Shown: positions 36,018 through 47,868 of the stretch, one piece after another
How positions within the stretch are numbered: the stretch's first letter is position 1
Layout: every line of letters begins with the position of its first letter
Assembly: GCF_945859685.1 (NCBI RefSeq)
Contig: NC_079147.1
Location: 91,380,315-91,444,314, forward strand
Reading direction: 5' to 3'
Length of the DNA: 64,000 nt
From: Eupeodes corollae
Lineage: Eukaryota > Arthropoda > Insecta > Diptera > Syrphidae
The notes under the pieces: generated by a model
Databases searched by the model: none
What the model saw: the letters and a program-made list of their open reading frames with translations, nothing else
What the model was told of the DNA's origin: nothing
Made by a program: the position numbers and the translations under genes

Positions 36018-38398
36018 CTATAAAGCAGACATCACCACCATCCAGGAAATACGATGGAATGGGCCGGGCAAAAAGAGGATTAAAAACTGCGATATTTAAT
36101 ATAGTGACTGCTACCACGAATACGAACACCACTTATTTGGATACGGCATCGTCATTGGAGCCAGACTTAGGCAAGAAATCTTGAGCTATAGGTGCATCAA
36201 TGAGCGCCTCATGACCATACGCATCAAGGCTAAATTCGGCAACATTAGCATGAAATGCGTGCACGCCCCCACAGAAGAAAAAGACGACAACACTAAAGAT
36301 ATGTTCTTCGACCTCTTAGACAAAACATATGAGCAGTGTCCTAGCTACGATATTAAAATTGTCCTGGGCAAATTTATTGACAACCTAGGAAGGTAAGACA
36401 TCTTTGGTGAAGTAATCGGGAAGAACAGCCTGCACGACAACAGTTCCGACAACGAATTCAGGCTCATAGATTTTAATGCGGGGTGAAACGTCATGGTAGC
36501 CAGTACGCGTTTCCTACACCTCAACATCCACAAAGGAACTTGGAGTTCTCCAGATCAATCTACCGTCAACCAGATTGACCATATTGTGATCGACGCCAGA
36601 CACGCTTCCAGTATCATGGATGTAGAACTTTCCGAGGAGCTAACATCGACTCGGACACTACCTTGTTGTAGCCAAGGTAGCACTTCGGATTTCCAGACCC
36701 AACCCAAAACAGAGAGGTGTTGGGAGAAAGTACAACGTCGAACGGCTACAATCGCCAGAGATCGCCAAATCTTTTTCCGACTGAGTTACAGTCAATGCTG
36801 AGGATGGAAGAACCACTTCTGCAGACTGCATAATGTCCATGACGAACAGATTCCTGTCAGGATGATTCATTCAACATAGACGACGAAAGCGAACAAAGTA
36901 AAGATTGCCATATCTAAGCTGAAGTCTAATCGAGCCGCTGGAGCGGATGGCTTGAATGCCGAGCTCTTTAAAGCAGCTGGAGATAAGTTGGTCGGAAGAA
37001 AGCATGCCCCATGAATGGAACCTCAGTATTGTTTGCCCGATCCTGATAAAAGTAGACCCTCTAAACTGCACCAACTATAGAGGAATCATTCTACTTAACA
37101 TCGCCTATAAAATCTTCTCTGCCGTAATATGTGAACGTCTTAAACCCGTCGTCAACAACCTGATAGGTTTCATTGTGGTCTTAGACTAAGAAAGTCCACA
37201 GTTGATCAAATATTCACATTACGGCAGATCCTGGAAAAAACTCAAGAACACCAAATCGACACCCACCATCTTTTTATTGATTTAAAGGCCGCATATGACA
37301 GCATCTACAGGGACGAGCTGTATAGAACCATGTCTAGTTTTGGCATCCCTGCCAAACTCGTCCGTTTGTGCAGGATGACCATGGAGAATTCACGCTGCTA
37401 AATAAAGGTTGGAAACAACTTAACAGAACCTTTTGATGTCAAAAAAGGCTTAAGACAAGGTGATGCGCTGTCATGCGATTTTTTAACATCGTGCTTGAAA
37501 GAATAGTGCAGAGCTCACACGTCAACACTAGAGGCACTATCTTTCAAAAGTCTGTCCAATTACTGGCATATGCTGATGACATTGACATAATCGGAAGAAC
37601 TCAGCGTGATGTCAATGGGGCTTTTGTGAGTATTGAGGCAGAAGCGGCAAAAATGGGTTGAACGGTTAATGAGGGCAAAACAAAGTACATGCTGTCGTCT
37701 AGAAAGGACATACAACACCGACGTTTTGGTCAAAACGTCAAAATTGACAGACGTAACTTTGAGGTAGTCAAGGACTTCGTCTACCATGGCTCCGCTGTAA
37801 CCGCACAAAACAACACCAGCGCTGAGATCAAGCGCAGAATAACTCTTGCTAATCGCTGTTTCTTTGGACTAAGAAAGCAATTAAGTGGTAAAGTCCTCTC
37901 TCGAGGGACCAAAGTGTTTCTATATAAGACCCTTATCATCCCCGTCCTGCTATACGGTGCAGAAGCATGGACCATGACAAAAGCGGATGAAAGCACCTTG
38001 GGTCGCTTCGAGAGAAAAGTTCTTCGTGTGATCTACGGTCCCGTATGCATCGAAGGGGAGTGGAGGAGAAGATGGAACGACGAGCTGTACGGGCTGTACA
38101 GTGACTTTTGACACCAGAAGGGTAAAAGTCAAACGACTAAGATGGCTGGGTCACATAGAGCGTATGGAAACTAATGCTCCGGCCCGGAAAGACTTCAAAA
38201 TCCACACCCACAGGACAGCGCAGTAGAGGAAGACCGCGGATCAGGTGGCGATCACAAGTGGAAAGTGAGCTCACTCAACTTGGAGTATGAATGTGGTGTG
38301 GAGACATTTAGCTAGGGACCGAGTTAGATGGAGAAGTTTGTTGGGGTGAGTCCCTAGTTGACACATTACTGTAGCGCCACCTTAAGTTGTAAGTGAGA
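36018..38398 (+). mobile_element. RTE-like LINE copy C
   Basis: 5'-truncated copy inserted in Jockey-like copy F, flanked by an exact 9-base duplication aggtaagtg (36009-36017 and 38399-38407). Endonuclease: CKADI/TTIQEIRW start, CVHAPTEEKDD, a damaged LG(D)FN block with K for D (36181-36396), and STVNQIDHIVID (36493-36801). The linker is deleted near 36800. RT: SIVCPI and NYRGIILLN, a gap at an internal stop, FKAAYDSI, an intact AYADDIDIIGR (37473-37661), then the C-terminal part FEVVKDFVYHGS to RRRWNDELYGLY (37689-38111). It ends ctgtagcgccaccttaa. Many stops and frameshifts; not functional. Confidence 0.85.
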
Positions 38399-38407
38399 AG
38401 GTAAGTG

Positions 38408-39102
38408 TTGGTCATATTAAAATGTGGTTCGGCGAATATGATCGTTGCAGGCCTTCCTCGCTTGCTTAAGCTTATTCTTGTTTTCTTAAGTTGGATTGGT
38501 TTTAAAACAACGGAAACTTACCCCCTTTAATAGAATATAACGTTTTTTGCAGTTCGACTCGAACCATGAGTGTTCCTGATAGGTCTGATGCTTTTACCCT
38601 GTACTGGATAAAAGTTCTGTTTCCCAAGATAATCAAACTTGTGATCATATCTGCTATGCCGTCAACGTCACCATAGAGGAAGCATAGTGAACAGTTAAAG
38701 ATCCTGAAATAATTGTTGGCTTTCTCATATTGTTTAATGGTTTGCTTAAGAGCTAATTATTTAACTGAAAAGAAAAATGTAAAGATATAAACACAATGGG
38801 CAGATGCGACTAGAGAAGATACAACACTTATAGAAATAAAGTCAAGAGTGTTTTCTGCTCGACCTACCACGTCTGATATTCAAAGTGGGCTAGTTGACCA
38901 GCTGAATTAGGTGGTTCAGGTGCATTGGAATCACCCATAACAACGATTTGAGTGCGAGGATAGGGTGGAACGATTCAATGGAATCAGATAAAGCTCAATT
39001 GCATGAGAAGTTGACACTCTGTAAGATTAGGGTTTTGATAAAGGAAGCAATAGTGAATAATAGTGCACGAATTAATTAAAAAGAAAAAATGTGGTGTAGA
39101 GA
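38408..39102 (-). mobile_element. Jockey/CR1-type LINE copy F, part 2
   Basis: Continuation of copy F after RTE copy C. Parallel to copy E from 33165 onward (aatgtggttcgg, gttgcaggccttcctcgc, gaagcatagtgaccagttaaagatcctgaa-like phrases, and the endonuclease region ending gataaaggaagcaatagtg). It runs into the assembly gap. Confidence 0.7.
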
Positions 39103-39302
39103 NNNNNNNNNNNNNNNNNNNNNNNNNNNNNNNNNNNNNNNNNNNNNNNNNNNNNNNNNNNNNNNNNNNNNNNNNNNNNNNNNNNNNNNNNNNNNNNNNN
39201 NNNNNNNNNNNNNNNNNNNNNNNNNNNNNNNNNNNNNNNNNNNNNNNNNNNNNNNNNNNNNNNNNNNNNNNNNNNNNNNNNNNNNNNNNNNNNNNNNNNN
39301 NN
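39103..39302. other. Assembly gap (200 N)
   Basis: Exactly 200 unknown bases. The true size is unknown. Both sides are LINE sequence, so a repeat-induced break is likely. Confidence 0.99.
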
Positions 39303-40340
39303 GTTTGTATCTCCGAAACATGGTTTTCTCCTGAGATTAGCGATGCTTGTTATAAATTGAATGGCTACAAACTTTTTAGGTCCGATAGATGTGGTGGTGG
39401 TGGTGGTGTTGCGATTTATATTAGAGTTGGTTTGCCGTGTAAAGTAATTTGCTCCTCCCCGCCAGGTTCCACGTACGAATATTTATTCTTGGATGTTGTA
39501 AGTAGCGAAAATAATCTATTGCTGGGAGTTATCTATCGGCCAAATAGATATGTTGAAACAGAACCATTATACAATCTAATACAGCATATTACGGTAAGAT
39601 CTTCTAATGTAATTATATGTGGTGACCTTAATAATAATATTTTAGTAGATAAAAGTCTATGTGATGAAATGAGTTCTTATGATCTATATTCCGTTAACTC
39701 TTCAGTTCCCACTCACTTTACTAGAACCTCAAGCACTTTACTGGATATTTTCTTTGTTAATAATATTGACAAAGTATTATGCTACGACCAACTTTCTGCT
39801 CCTTTATTTTCATGCCACGATCTTATTTTTCTGACTTTTGATTTTAGTACTGAAAATAGCACGCATACGTCTTATCAAGTTCGGGACTTTAAAAACATTG
39901 ACTTATCTTTACTTGAACATAATATTCGCTGTATTCCTTGGGAAAACATTTACTTAATGTCCTCACCTGATGATCAAGTAGAGTTTTTGAATAACAACTT
40001 AGTAAACTTGTTCGATAACCATGTCCCACTTATAACCAAAAGATCCCAATCGATACCGAAACCCTGGTTCACCAATGTAATTAAAAATTTGACTAACCAG
40101 CGTGATCAAGCTTACCGATGGTGGATACGATATCGGGTTGAAGAACTTTATAAAGCTTATAAAATTCTACGTAACAAAGTTGTTTTAGAAATTAGAACGG
40201 CAAAAAATCAATTTTATTCCACCCGACTTAACACAAGTTCCGATGGCCGAAAGCTCTGGAAAAACCTACGTGAATTTGGAATTGGAAAACAACGTCAAGT
40301 GATCCAAAACAGCGTTGACCGCAATGAACTTAATCGCTAG
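39303..40340 (+). pseudogene. Copy J endonuclease part
   Basis: About 345 residues of an apurinic-like endonuclease that nicks target DNA. Visible blocks: ISETWFS, GGVAIYIR, GVIYRP, IICGDLNNN (G-D-x-N block), SSTLLDIFFVN, and SCHDLIFLTF (the S-x-H-x block that carries the last catalytic His). The N terminus is missing because of the gap. The frame ends at a TAG after DRNELNR, before the RT frame. Confidence 0.8.
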
Positions 40341-40406
40341 TTTTTAACTCCTATAAACCAAGTTCAACCAGGAGACATAAATACAGATGACGTACGAGTA
40401 GAACAC

Positions 40407-41955
40407 ATGTTCTCCTTTCCCCCTTTCTCTTTTTCAGGAGTAACAAATGAAGTTGTTGTTGAAAATTTCCTTGCAGTTAAATCTAATGCAATGGGGGTGG
40501 ATGGAATTAACCCTATTTTCCTCAAAGCCATTTTGCCTTTGTTACTGCCTTTTTTAACACATATTTTCAACACCGTTCTTACTACTGGAATTTTTTCTCA
40601 AAAATGGAAATCAGCTAAAATTATTCCTATTCCAAAAAATTCCCTATGTGATGAATTCAGACCGATCTCCATTCTTCCAATCTTATCAAAAGTCTGCGAA
40701 CGCATAATGCAAACTCAACTTAATAGTTATGTACGGAGTAATAGCCTCTTAGTGAATATTCAATCAGGTTTTCGACCAAAACACAGTTGTACAACCGCGC
40801 TGATGAAAGTCATTGAAGATATAAGATCCGAACTTGATAAGGTTTGTGTCAGTGTGTTGGTTCTTCTCGATTTCTCGAAGGCCTTTGATATGGTTAACCA
40901 TTCCGTTCTCCTAAATAAACTGCGTCAAAAATTCAACTTTTCTCCAGAAGCGATCAAACTGTTGTCCTGTTACTTAACCAATAGGAAGCAAGCCGTTTGT
41001 CTCGATAATCAGCTTTCCGATTTCCTTCCCATAGTACGAGGTGTTCCGCAAGGATCGATACTGGCTCCACTCCTTTTTTCCTTATACATATATTAACGAA
41101 ATAGCGTCAATAATTATGCACTCTTCAAAACATTTTTACGCAGATGATATTCAAATATATCAAAGCTGTGCACTAGGCCTTATAGAAAACTGTATTTTCA
41201 ATATGAACGAGGATCTTGAGCGAATCTCTAGCTGGGCAGAAAGAAATGGTTTAAAACTTAACCCAAGCAAATGAAAATGTCTTGTCATCTCTAAAAAAGT
41301 GTTAGATATATCTTATTTTCCATCGGTAATGCTCAACAGCATTTGTTTACAATTTGTAAACTCATCAAAAAATCTAGGAATGGTTTTCAACAGAACATTG
41401 ACGTGGAATGACCATATTAATTTAATAGTAGGAAGAACATACGGAATTCTCCGGAATTTGTGGACTTTTTAAAAGTTTACACCATTAAACACAAGAATGA
41501 TTCTCGCAAAAACACTAGTTATCCCAGTTCTAACTTTTGGTTGTGAAATATATTTTAACTGTGATTCTGCCAGCAAAACTAAATTAAAGGTAGCATTAAA
41601 TAGTACTATTCGTTACATATACGGACTTAGAAAATACGATCATGTGTCTCATCTGAGCCTGAAACTCCTTAATATGTCATTTCAAAGCTTTGTTAAATTT
41701 CGAACCTTGAAAATATTGTTTTCTGTCTTACGAACCGGTCAACCAACATATCTTTATAATTTTCTTCGTTTTTCGGTATCAAACAGATCAAATTGTTTAA
41801 TACTTCCCCGTTTCCAATGTCTTACATCTGAAAGACAATTTTTTATAGCTGCAATCCGCCTTTGGAATTCACTCCCACCTCATCTGCGAGAGATAAACAA
41901 CGCGCGTCGATTTCAAAATAGTTTAAAAGATTTCTTTATTATTCAAAGCAACTAA
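40407..41955 (+). pseudogene. Copy J reverse transcriptase, broken
   Basis: RT blocks in order: GVDGINPIFLKAILP, EFRPISILPILSKV, QSGFRPKHSCTTAL, LLDFSKAFDMVNH, RGVPQGSILAPLLF (40407-41096). After a frameshift near 41090 come HFYADDIQIYQS with intact Y-A-D-D at 41137-41148, and AERNGLKLNPSK. A TGA follows and then a C-terminal thumb/tail region at 41497-41955 (LVIPVLTFGCEIYF). The catalytic aspartates are present but at least three breaks prevent a full protein. Confidence 0.85.
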
Positions 41956-42262
41956 CTTCTAATTTTTCTCCTCTTTGCTCCTCTATCTTTTCTGTCACTA
42001 TTAACCTCTTTTTCCCCTTTTTTTCATCCTAACTCATAAATTCCCGTTCTATTTTTCTTGTTTGTATTCTTTTTTTTTTTTTGAATTCATTAAAATTTAT
42101 ATTTAGATATTTAAAAATCATTAAAGTTAATTTTTGCTCTTTTTTTTAAATAATTAAACTTGAACAATGTACATAATAGATATAAACTATCACGAATTTA
42201 TAAGATTAATCTTACCGTGTTAGCATATACATCATGAAATAAATAAATAAATAAATAAATTA

Positions 42263-42954
42263 TATCGCTTCTTTACGTTTTTTGTGGTTATCAGTCTGCT
42301 AGCTCGTAGATTGGAGCTGATGCTAGAAGACAAATTCTAAAAAAACACTATTTTGAATTTAAGAAAATAAGTACCTTTAAGAGTACATAATTTTTCTAAA
42401 AACTAAAAAAAAACTAATTAAGGTATAACTGCATAAGCTTTATGGTTTATATGATCCCCCCTTGATCGTATATTGGTCAAAAGATGATTAAATTGTAATT
42501 CACGATTGAATAGTCCTCAGTTAAGTAGTACTTTTAGAAAACAAAGTTTAAAGCAGTAAATATTTTCATAAAAAAAAATAATACAAAATATGAGGGGGTC
42601 ATTTCCATAAACGCAACACGATATGTTTTAAATTCACGGGAATTACCTAATAAAATTTAAAAAATAATCTCATAGGAGGTGTCATGACTCCTACTTACAA
42701 CCCACCCCCTCTGAATCCGCCATTGGTGATGATATATCATCAATTAGTCAGTCCGATCTGATTCACATTATATAGATGAATTCGCCCAAACTGATAATTT
42801 AATGGTTCATTAACGATGCACAGGTATATTTAAATGCTCTTGAATAATCATCCTGTGGGCTTTCGGGAACAATACTCGTATGTTTCTTTAAAATATTTAA
42901 GTTTATACTTTTTCGCAGATAATTATTTCTCATTACGCGTAATTAATTACAAAA
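42263..42954. other. A+T-rich spacer, no gene seen
   Basis: No gene. A small hairpin-capable sequence (taggaggtgtcatgactccta) lies at 42674-42694. Confidence 0.5.
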
Positions 42955-43440
42955 AAAGGCTGGGATACGACCCACGCTGATAAAATTCCATCCTATCTAT
43001 CGGTTTGTCTTGCTTAATAGGTTTCTAGGTTTTTGTGTTTTGTTAAAAAAGTTATCAGTTAAATTATTCTAAGAAATTTTAAAATAACCAACAATATTTT
43101 GCATATAATGATATAGTTTGATTTCATCTATTTTTGTTAACTAGATTTCTAGTCGTTAAATAATTTTTACCAATTTTGTAGCATTTCTTCAAAGTGTTTG
43201 TTTCTTATATAAACAAATTCAAATTGGATGAATGAAATTAAATTGAGAAATATTTGAGTCGAAAGTCAATTTTTACTTACTTTTATTAAATTTTTTTTAG
43301 GTTTTTATTTTTTTTTTTAAATTTCAATTCGATTTTTCTTATAATTGTACCAAATGTTGAAAAGAATATTTCTTATATTTAAAATAAAATAAGTTTTTAT
43401 AATAATTTTCCTATATTTTTTTTAAGTTAATAATACAAAT
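42955..43440 (+). repeat. R repeat, copy iv (left part only)
   Basis: Starts ggctgggatacgacccacgc with tatctatcggtttgtcttgc, the R left end, and continues into the A+T-rich units (atatttgagtcgaaagtcaa). The right end is absent. Confidence 0.6.
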
Positions 43441-43603
43441 ACCAAAGAATATTTTAGACCATCTATTTTTCTCTGAGTGTACTTGCTGATGTTTCTAATT
43501 AATTATTTTTCTATTAATAGAACTGTGTTTGATGCAAAATATATAGTGGTCTAGACTTCGCGTGGCTAAAACGAGGTACACAAACCCTAGAGGCTTTTCA
43601 TAA

Positions 43604-43687
43604 TATAAGACTCAATTCATTATCTTTCGCATATGTGGGTATAACTAATGAACAGCAACATTTTTTTCGTGCACGGCCTTGGTTGTA
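43604..43687. repeat. 84-bp direct repeat left of mariner A
   Basis: Same as 44994-45077 except for two substitutions. Runs from tataagactc to ccttggttgta and ends at the TA next to the mariner left terminus. Confidence 0.9.
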
Positions 43688-44993
43688 ATCGGTGATTTTT
43701 TAAGAGCTTGAGAACTTTTTTTAAAAAATAAACGCATAAAATTTGCAAAATCTCATCGATTATCTATTTGAAACGTTAGATTGGTCTATGACATTTACTT
43801 TTTGAAGATAATTTCATTTAAATGTTGACCGTGGCTGCGTCTTAGGTGGTCCATTCGGAAAGTCCAATTTTGGGTAACTTTTTCGAGCATTTCGGCCGGA
43901 ATAGCCCGAATTTCTTCGGAAATGTTGTCTTTCAAAGCTGGAATAGTTGCTGGCTTATTTGTGTAGACTTTAGACTTGACGTAGCCTCACAAAAAATAGT
44001 CTAAAGGCGTCAAATCGCATGATCTTGGTGGCCAACTTACCGGTCCATTCCTTGAGATGAATTGTTCTCCGAAGTTTTCCCTCAAAATGGCCATAGAATC
44101 GCGAGCTGTGTGGCATGTAGCGCCATCTTGTTGAAACCACATGTCAACCAAGTTCAGTTCTTCCATTTTTGGCAAGAAAAAGTTTGTTTGCATTGAACGA
44201 TAGCGATCGCCATTCACCGTAACGTTGCGTCCAACAGCATCTTTGAAAAAATACGGTCCAATGATTCCACCAGCGTACAAACCACACCAAACAGTGCATT
44301 TTTCGGGATGCATGGGCAGTTCTTGAACAGCTTCTGGTTGCTCTTCACTCCAAATGCGGCAATTTTGCTTATTTACGTAGCCATTCAACCAGAAATGAGC
44401 CTCATAGCTGAACAAAATTTGTCGATAAAAAAGCGGATTTTCTGCCAACTTTTCTAGGGCCCATTCACTGAAAATTCGACGTTGTGGCAGATCGTTCGGC
44501 TTCAGTTCTTGCATGAGCTGTATCTTATACGGTTTTACACCAAGATCTTTGCGTAAAATCTTCCATGTGGTCGAATAACACAAACCCAATTGCTGCGAAC
44601 GGCGACGAATCGACATTTCACGGTCTTCAGCAACACTCTCAGAAACAGACGCAATATTCTCTTCTGTACGCACTGTACGCATTCGTGTGGTTGGTTTAAT
44701 GTCCAATAAAGTAAACTGAGTGCGAAACTTGGTCACAATCGCATTAATTGTTTGCTCACTTGGTCGATTATGTAGACCATAAATCGGACGTAAAGCGCGA
44801 AACACATTTCGAACCGAACACTGATTTTGGTAATAAAATTCAATGATTTGCAAGCATTGCTCGTTAGTAAGTCTATTCATGATGAAATGTCAAAGCATAC
44901 TGAGCATCTTTCTCTTTGACATCATGTCTGAAATCCCGCGTGATCTGTCAAATACTAATGCATGAAAATCCTAACCTCTAAAAAATCACCCTT
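43688..44993 (-). mobile_element. mariner-like transposon A
   Basis: About 1.3 kb. Terminal inverted repeats: left atcggtgattttttaagag, right (complement) aagggtgattttttagagg. TA sits at both borders (43686-43687, 44994-44995). It carries one transposase gene on the minus strand. The size and TA target fit the Tc1/mariner superfamily. Confidence 0.85.
43795..44880 (-). pseudogene. mariner-like transposase, one stop and a lost Asp
   Basis: From ATG 44880, 297 residues are open, then TGA (43987-43989) replaces what should be W in the L-W-G-Y block. The frame continues 64 codons to TAA at 43795, so the ancestral protein had about 361 residues. N terminus (1-110): paired helix-turn-helix region, with VRTEENIASV and RRRSQQLGL. 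Catalytic region: FSYEAHF at 157-163, where the first catalytic Asp is Tyr (Y159); second Asp D252 in WFQQDGATCH; third D289 in PPRSCDLTPLDY. The spacing of 36 residues between the last two is near the mariner range. Cut-and-paste activity is lost through Y159 and the stop. Relatives at 17260, 18690 and 21000 are far more decayed. Confidence 0.85.
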
Positions 44994-45077
44994 TATAAGA
45001 CTCAATTCATTATCTTTCGCATATGTGGGTATAACTAATGAACAGCAAAATTTTTTTCGTGTACGGCCTTGGTTGTA
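44994..45077. repeat. 84-bp direct repeat right of mariner A
   Basis: Second copy of the unit at 43604-43687. Without the mariner the two would be in direct tandem, sharing the TATA at their junction. Confidence 0.9.
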
Positions 45078-45367
45078 TAAATTGAGAAAATGCTCCTATT
45101 AACGATGCGTACATTAGCTTATGTTTTGTACTTGTTGGTAGCAACAATGTAGTGCAGCTTATTAAAGCAAATCTATTGACAAATTTTAATTCTAGGATTA
45201 GTTTGGCAATAACGATAAAATTATACTTAAATCTAATTATTATTTTTGTTTCAGCTAACAATTTACTTATTCATCAACACATGAAGCATAATGGACCATA
45301 ATATGTTTTTATGGTTGTTTTGATGATATGAATGCTAGCCTAACGTCACTAGGGTGGACATTATATA
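45078..45367. other. Spacer, no gene seen
   Basis: Short A+T-rich stretch between the mariner and the Tc1-like element; nothing recognised. Confidence 0.5.
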
Positions 45368-45662
45368 CAGTTGTGTTCATAAAAATAGCAGTGCTCTCTA
45401 AATAAAACAAAAAAGGTTTCAATATTAACGTTATAATATATTTAATTAAACTTCTAATAACAAACTAAAATATTTTATTCATAATAACAGAAAATAAGTA
45501 TTATCGATTTTTTACCGTTAGCTTTGTCACAGTAAAACCCATTTTTAGAATATATGGATGTTCATAAAAATAGCAGTGCATGACAAAGTACTGGATCTAT
45601 TACGTAAGAAGTAAGAAAAAAAAGTAATAAGTTATACGAAAGTATACAATTAATTTTAGCTT

Positions 45663-46078
45663 ATAATAAGTACTGTGTTGCAAAACCATTTTTTCTTATG
45701 ACTGCTTCGTATCTATACGTGGCATCGAGTCCACTAAAACCAAACGATTGGTATTGCGTTCCACGAATCACGCACTGTTTCATACAATTCTTTCTTCGAA
45801 TTCTTGAATTTTAACTTATGAACTGCGTTCTTAACAACCCCCCACAAATTTTAATGGGTTAAAGGCATTTCCTCTTCAGCATAGGGTAACATAACCTCCT
45901 CGATTTTAATATACTCGGTTGCATCAATTATACTCCCGATGGGATAGATAGGCCCGACCCCGTAGTATGAAAAGCAAGCCCATATCATAATTTTTCCTCC
46001 TCCATGTGTCTCTGTTTTTATAGTGTACAGTGGATCGTTTGCTGCATTTTGGGGTCTTCTCACATATTCTCGACAACC
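45663..46078 (-). pseudogene. Tc1-like transposase, C-terminal part
   Basis: Minus-strand blocks: CREYVRRPQNAANDP, YTIKTETHGGGKIMIWACFS, YYGVGPIYPIG and VMLPYAEEEMPL. The sequence then jumps to the NLWGVVKNAVHKLKF block, and ends DSMPR/RYEAVIRKNGFATQY-type after frameshifts. About 60 residues that should hold the second and third catalytic acids are deleted between the two blocks, so the protein is dead. The frame runs straight on from the N-terminal part at 50508 once the Transib-like element and its 5-base duplication are removed. Confidence 0.85.
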
Positions 46079-46265
46079 CACAGAGGAGTATTCGACCCCA
46101 AAATCCGGTCATAAGTGAAAAAAAAAAAAATCGCTTTCGACCCGTTAATTTTCACTCTTCGCATTACTCAATACCCATTCTAACTAAAACCGGTTTTATG
46201 ATAACTTTTGATGCCCTAGTCACCAAGATCTAAGTCTAAATCTTACTTACTTACTTAAGGTGGCG

Positions 46266-47868
46266 CTACAGTCCTGTGTGAACTAGGGCCTCACCCAACA
46301 AACTTCTCCATCTAGCTCGGTCCCTAGCTAGATGTCTCCAGTTTCGCGCTCCAAGTTGGGTGAGGTCACCTTCCACTTGTGCGCGCCACCTGATCCGCGG
46401 TCTTCCTATACTGCGCTGTCCTGTGGGTGCGGATTCGAAGACTTTCCGGGCCGGAGCATAGGTTTCCATGCGCTCTACGTGACCCAGCCATCTTAGTCGT
46501 TGGACTTTTACTCTTCTGGCTAAGTCTACGTCGCTGTACAGCCCGTACAGCTCGTCGTTCCATCTTCTCCTCCACTCCCCTTCGATGCATACGGGACCGT
46601 AGATCACACGAAGAACTTTTCTCTCGAAGCGACCCAAGGTGCTTTCATCCGCTTTTGTCATGGTCCATGCTTCTGCACCGTATAGCAGGACGGGGATGAT
46701 AAGGGTCTTATATAGCAACACTTTGGTCCCTCGCGAGAGGACTTTACCACTTAATTGCTTTCTTAGTCACAAAAAAACAGCGGTTAGCAAGAGTTATTCT
46801 GCGTTTGATCTCAGCGCTGGTGTTGTTTTCAGCGTTTACAGCGGAGCCTAGGTAGACAAAGTCCTTGACTACCTCAAAGTTACGTCTGTCGATTGTGACG
46901 TTTTGACCAAAACGTCGGTGTTGTTGTCCTTTCTAGACGACAGCATGTACTTTGTTTTGCCCTCATTAACCGTTAAACCCATTTTTGCCGCTTCTGCCTC
47001 AATACTCACAAAAGATTTTGGACAGACAAAAGAATTGGACAGACTTTTGAAAGATAGTGCCTCTAGTGTTGACGTGTGAGCTCTGCACTATTCTTTCAAG
47101 CACGATGTTAAAAAAATCGCATGACAGCGCATCACCTTGTCTAAGGCCTTTTTTGACATCAAAAGGTTCTGTTAAGTTGTTTCCAACCTTTATGGAGCAG
47201 CGTGAGTTCTCCATGGTCATCCTGCACAAACGGATGAGTTTGGCAGGGATGCCAAAACAAGAGATGGCTCTATACCGCTCGTCCCTGTAGATGCTGTCAT
47301 ACGCGGCCTTGAAATCGAGGAAAAGATGGTGGGTGTCGATTTGGTGTTCTTGAGTTTTTTCCATTATCTGCCGTAATGTGAATATTTGATCAACTGTGGA
47401 CTTTCCTGGTCTAAAACCACACTGATAAGGACCTATCAGTTTGTTGACGATGGGCTTTATACGTTCACATATTACGGCAGAGAAGATTTTATAGGCGATG
47501 TTAAGTAGACTTATTCCTATATAGTTGGTGCAGTTTAGAGGGTCTCCTTTTTTCAGGATCGGGCAAACAATACTGAGGTTCCATTCATCGGGCATGTTTT
47601 CTTCCGACCATATCATACAGATAAGTTGGTGCATGCTCCTAACCAGCTTTTCTCCAGCTGCTTTAAAGAGCTCGGCATTCAAGCCATCTGCTCCAGCGGC
47701 TTTATTAGACTTCAACTTAGATATGGCAATCTTTACTTCGTCTAAGTCGGGAGGACGGGATTGTTGGCTTTCGTCGTCTATATCGAATGCGTCATCCTGC
47801 CTGACAGCTGAATTCAGTTCTTCATCGCTGTTATACAGTCGGCAGAAGTGGTCCTTCCATATCCTCAT
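46266..47868 (-). pseudogene. LINE A reverse transcriptase, catalytic site deleted
   Basis: Frame 46999-47868: AAGADGLNAELFKAAGEK, IVCPILKKGDPLNCTNY, GPYQCGFRPGKSTVDQI, HHLFLDFKAAYDSI and KKGLRQGDALSCDFFNI. Just after KSVQ, about 68 bases including the A-D-D catalytic block are replaced by a 19-base filler. The C-terminal domain resumes in another frame (46266-46721): LIIPVLLYGAEAWTMTKADE, RRRWNDELYGLY, RLRWLGHVERME, and RNWRHLARDRARWR. RT activity is impossible. Confidence 0.9.

Larger units (their letters stand above)
39303..42262 (+). mobile_element. CR1/Jockey-type LINE copy J
   Basis: Plus-strand non-LTR element with endonuclease and RT and no RNase H. The 5' end is hidden in the gap. 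It ends in a tetranucleotide tail (aaat repeats, 42236-42260) as in CR1-like groups. The 3' untranslated part (41956-42235) is T-rich. Sequence is unrelated to the RTE-like and E/F/H families. Confidence 0.8.
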
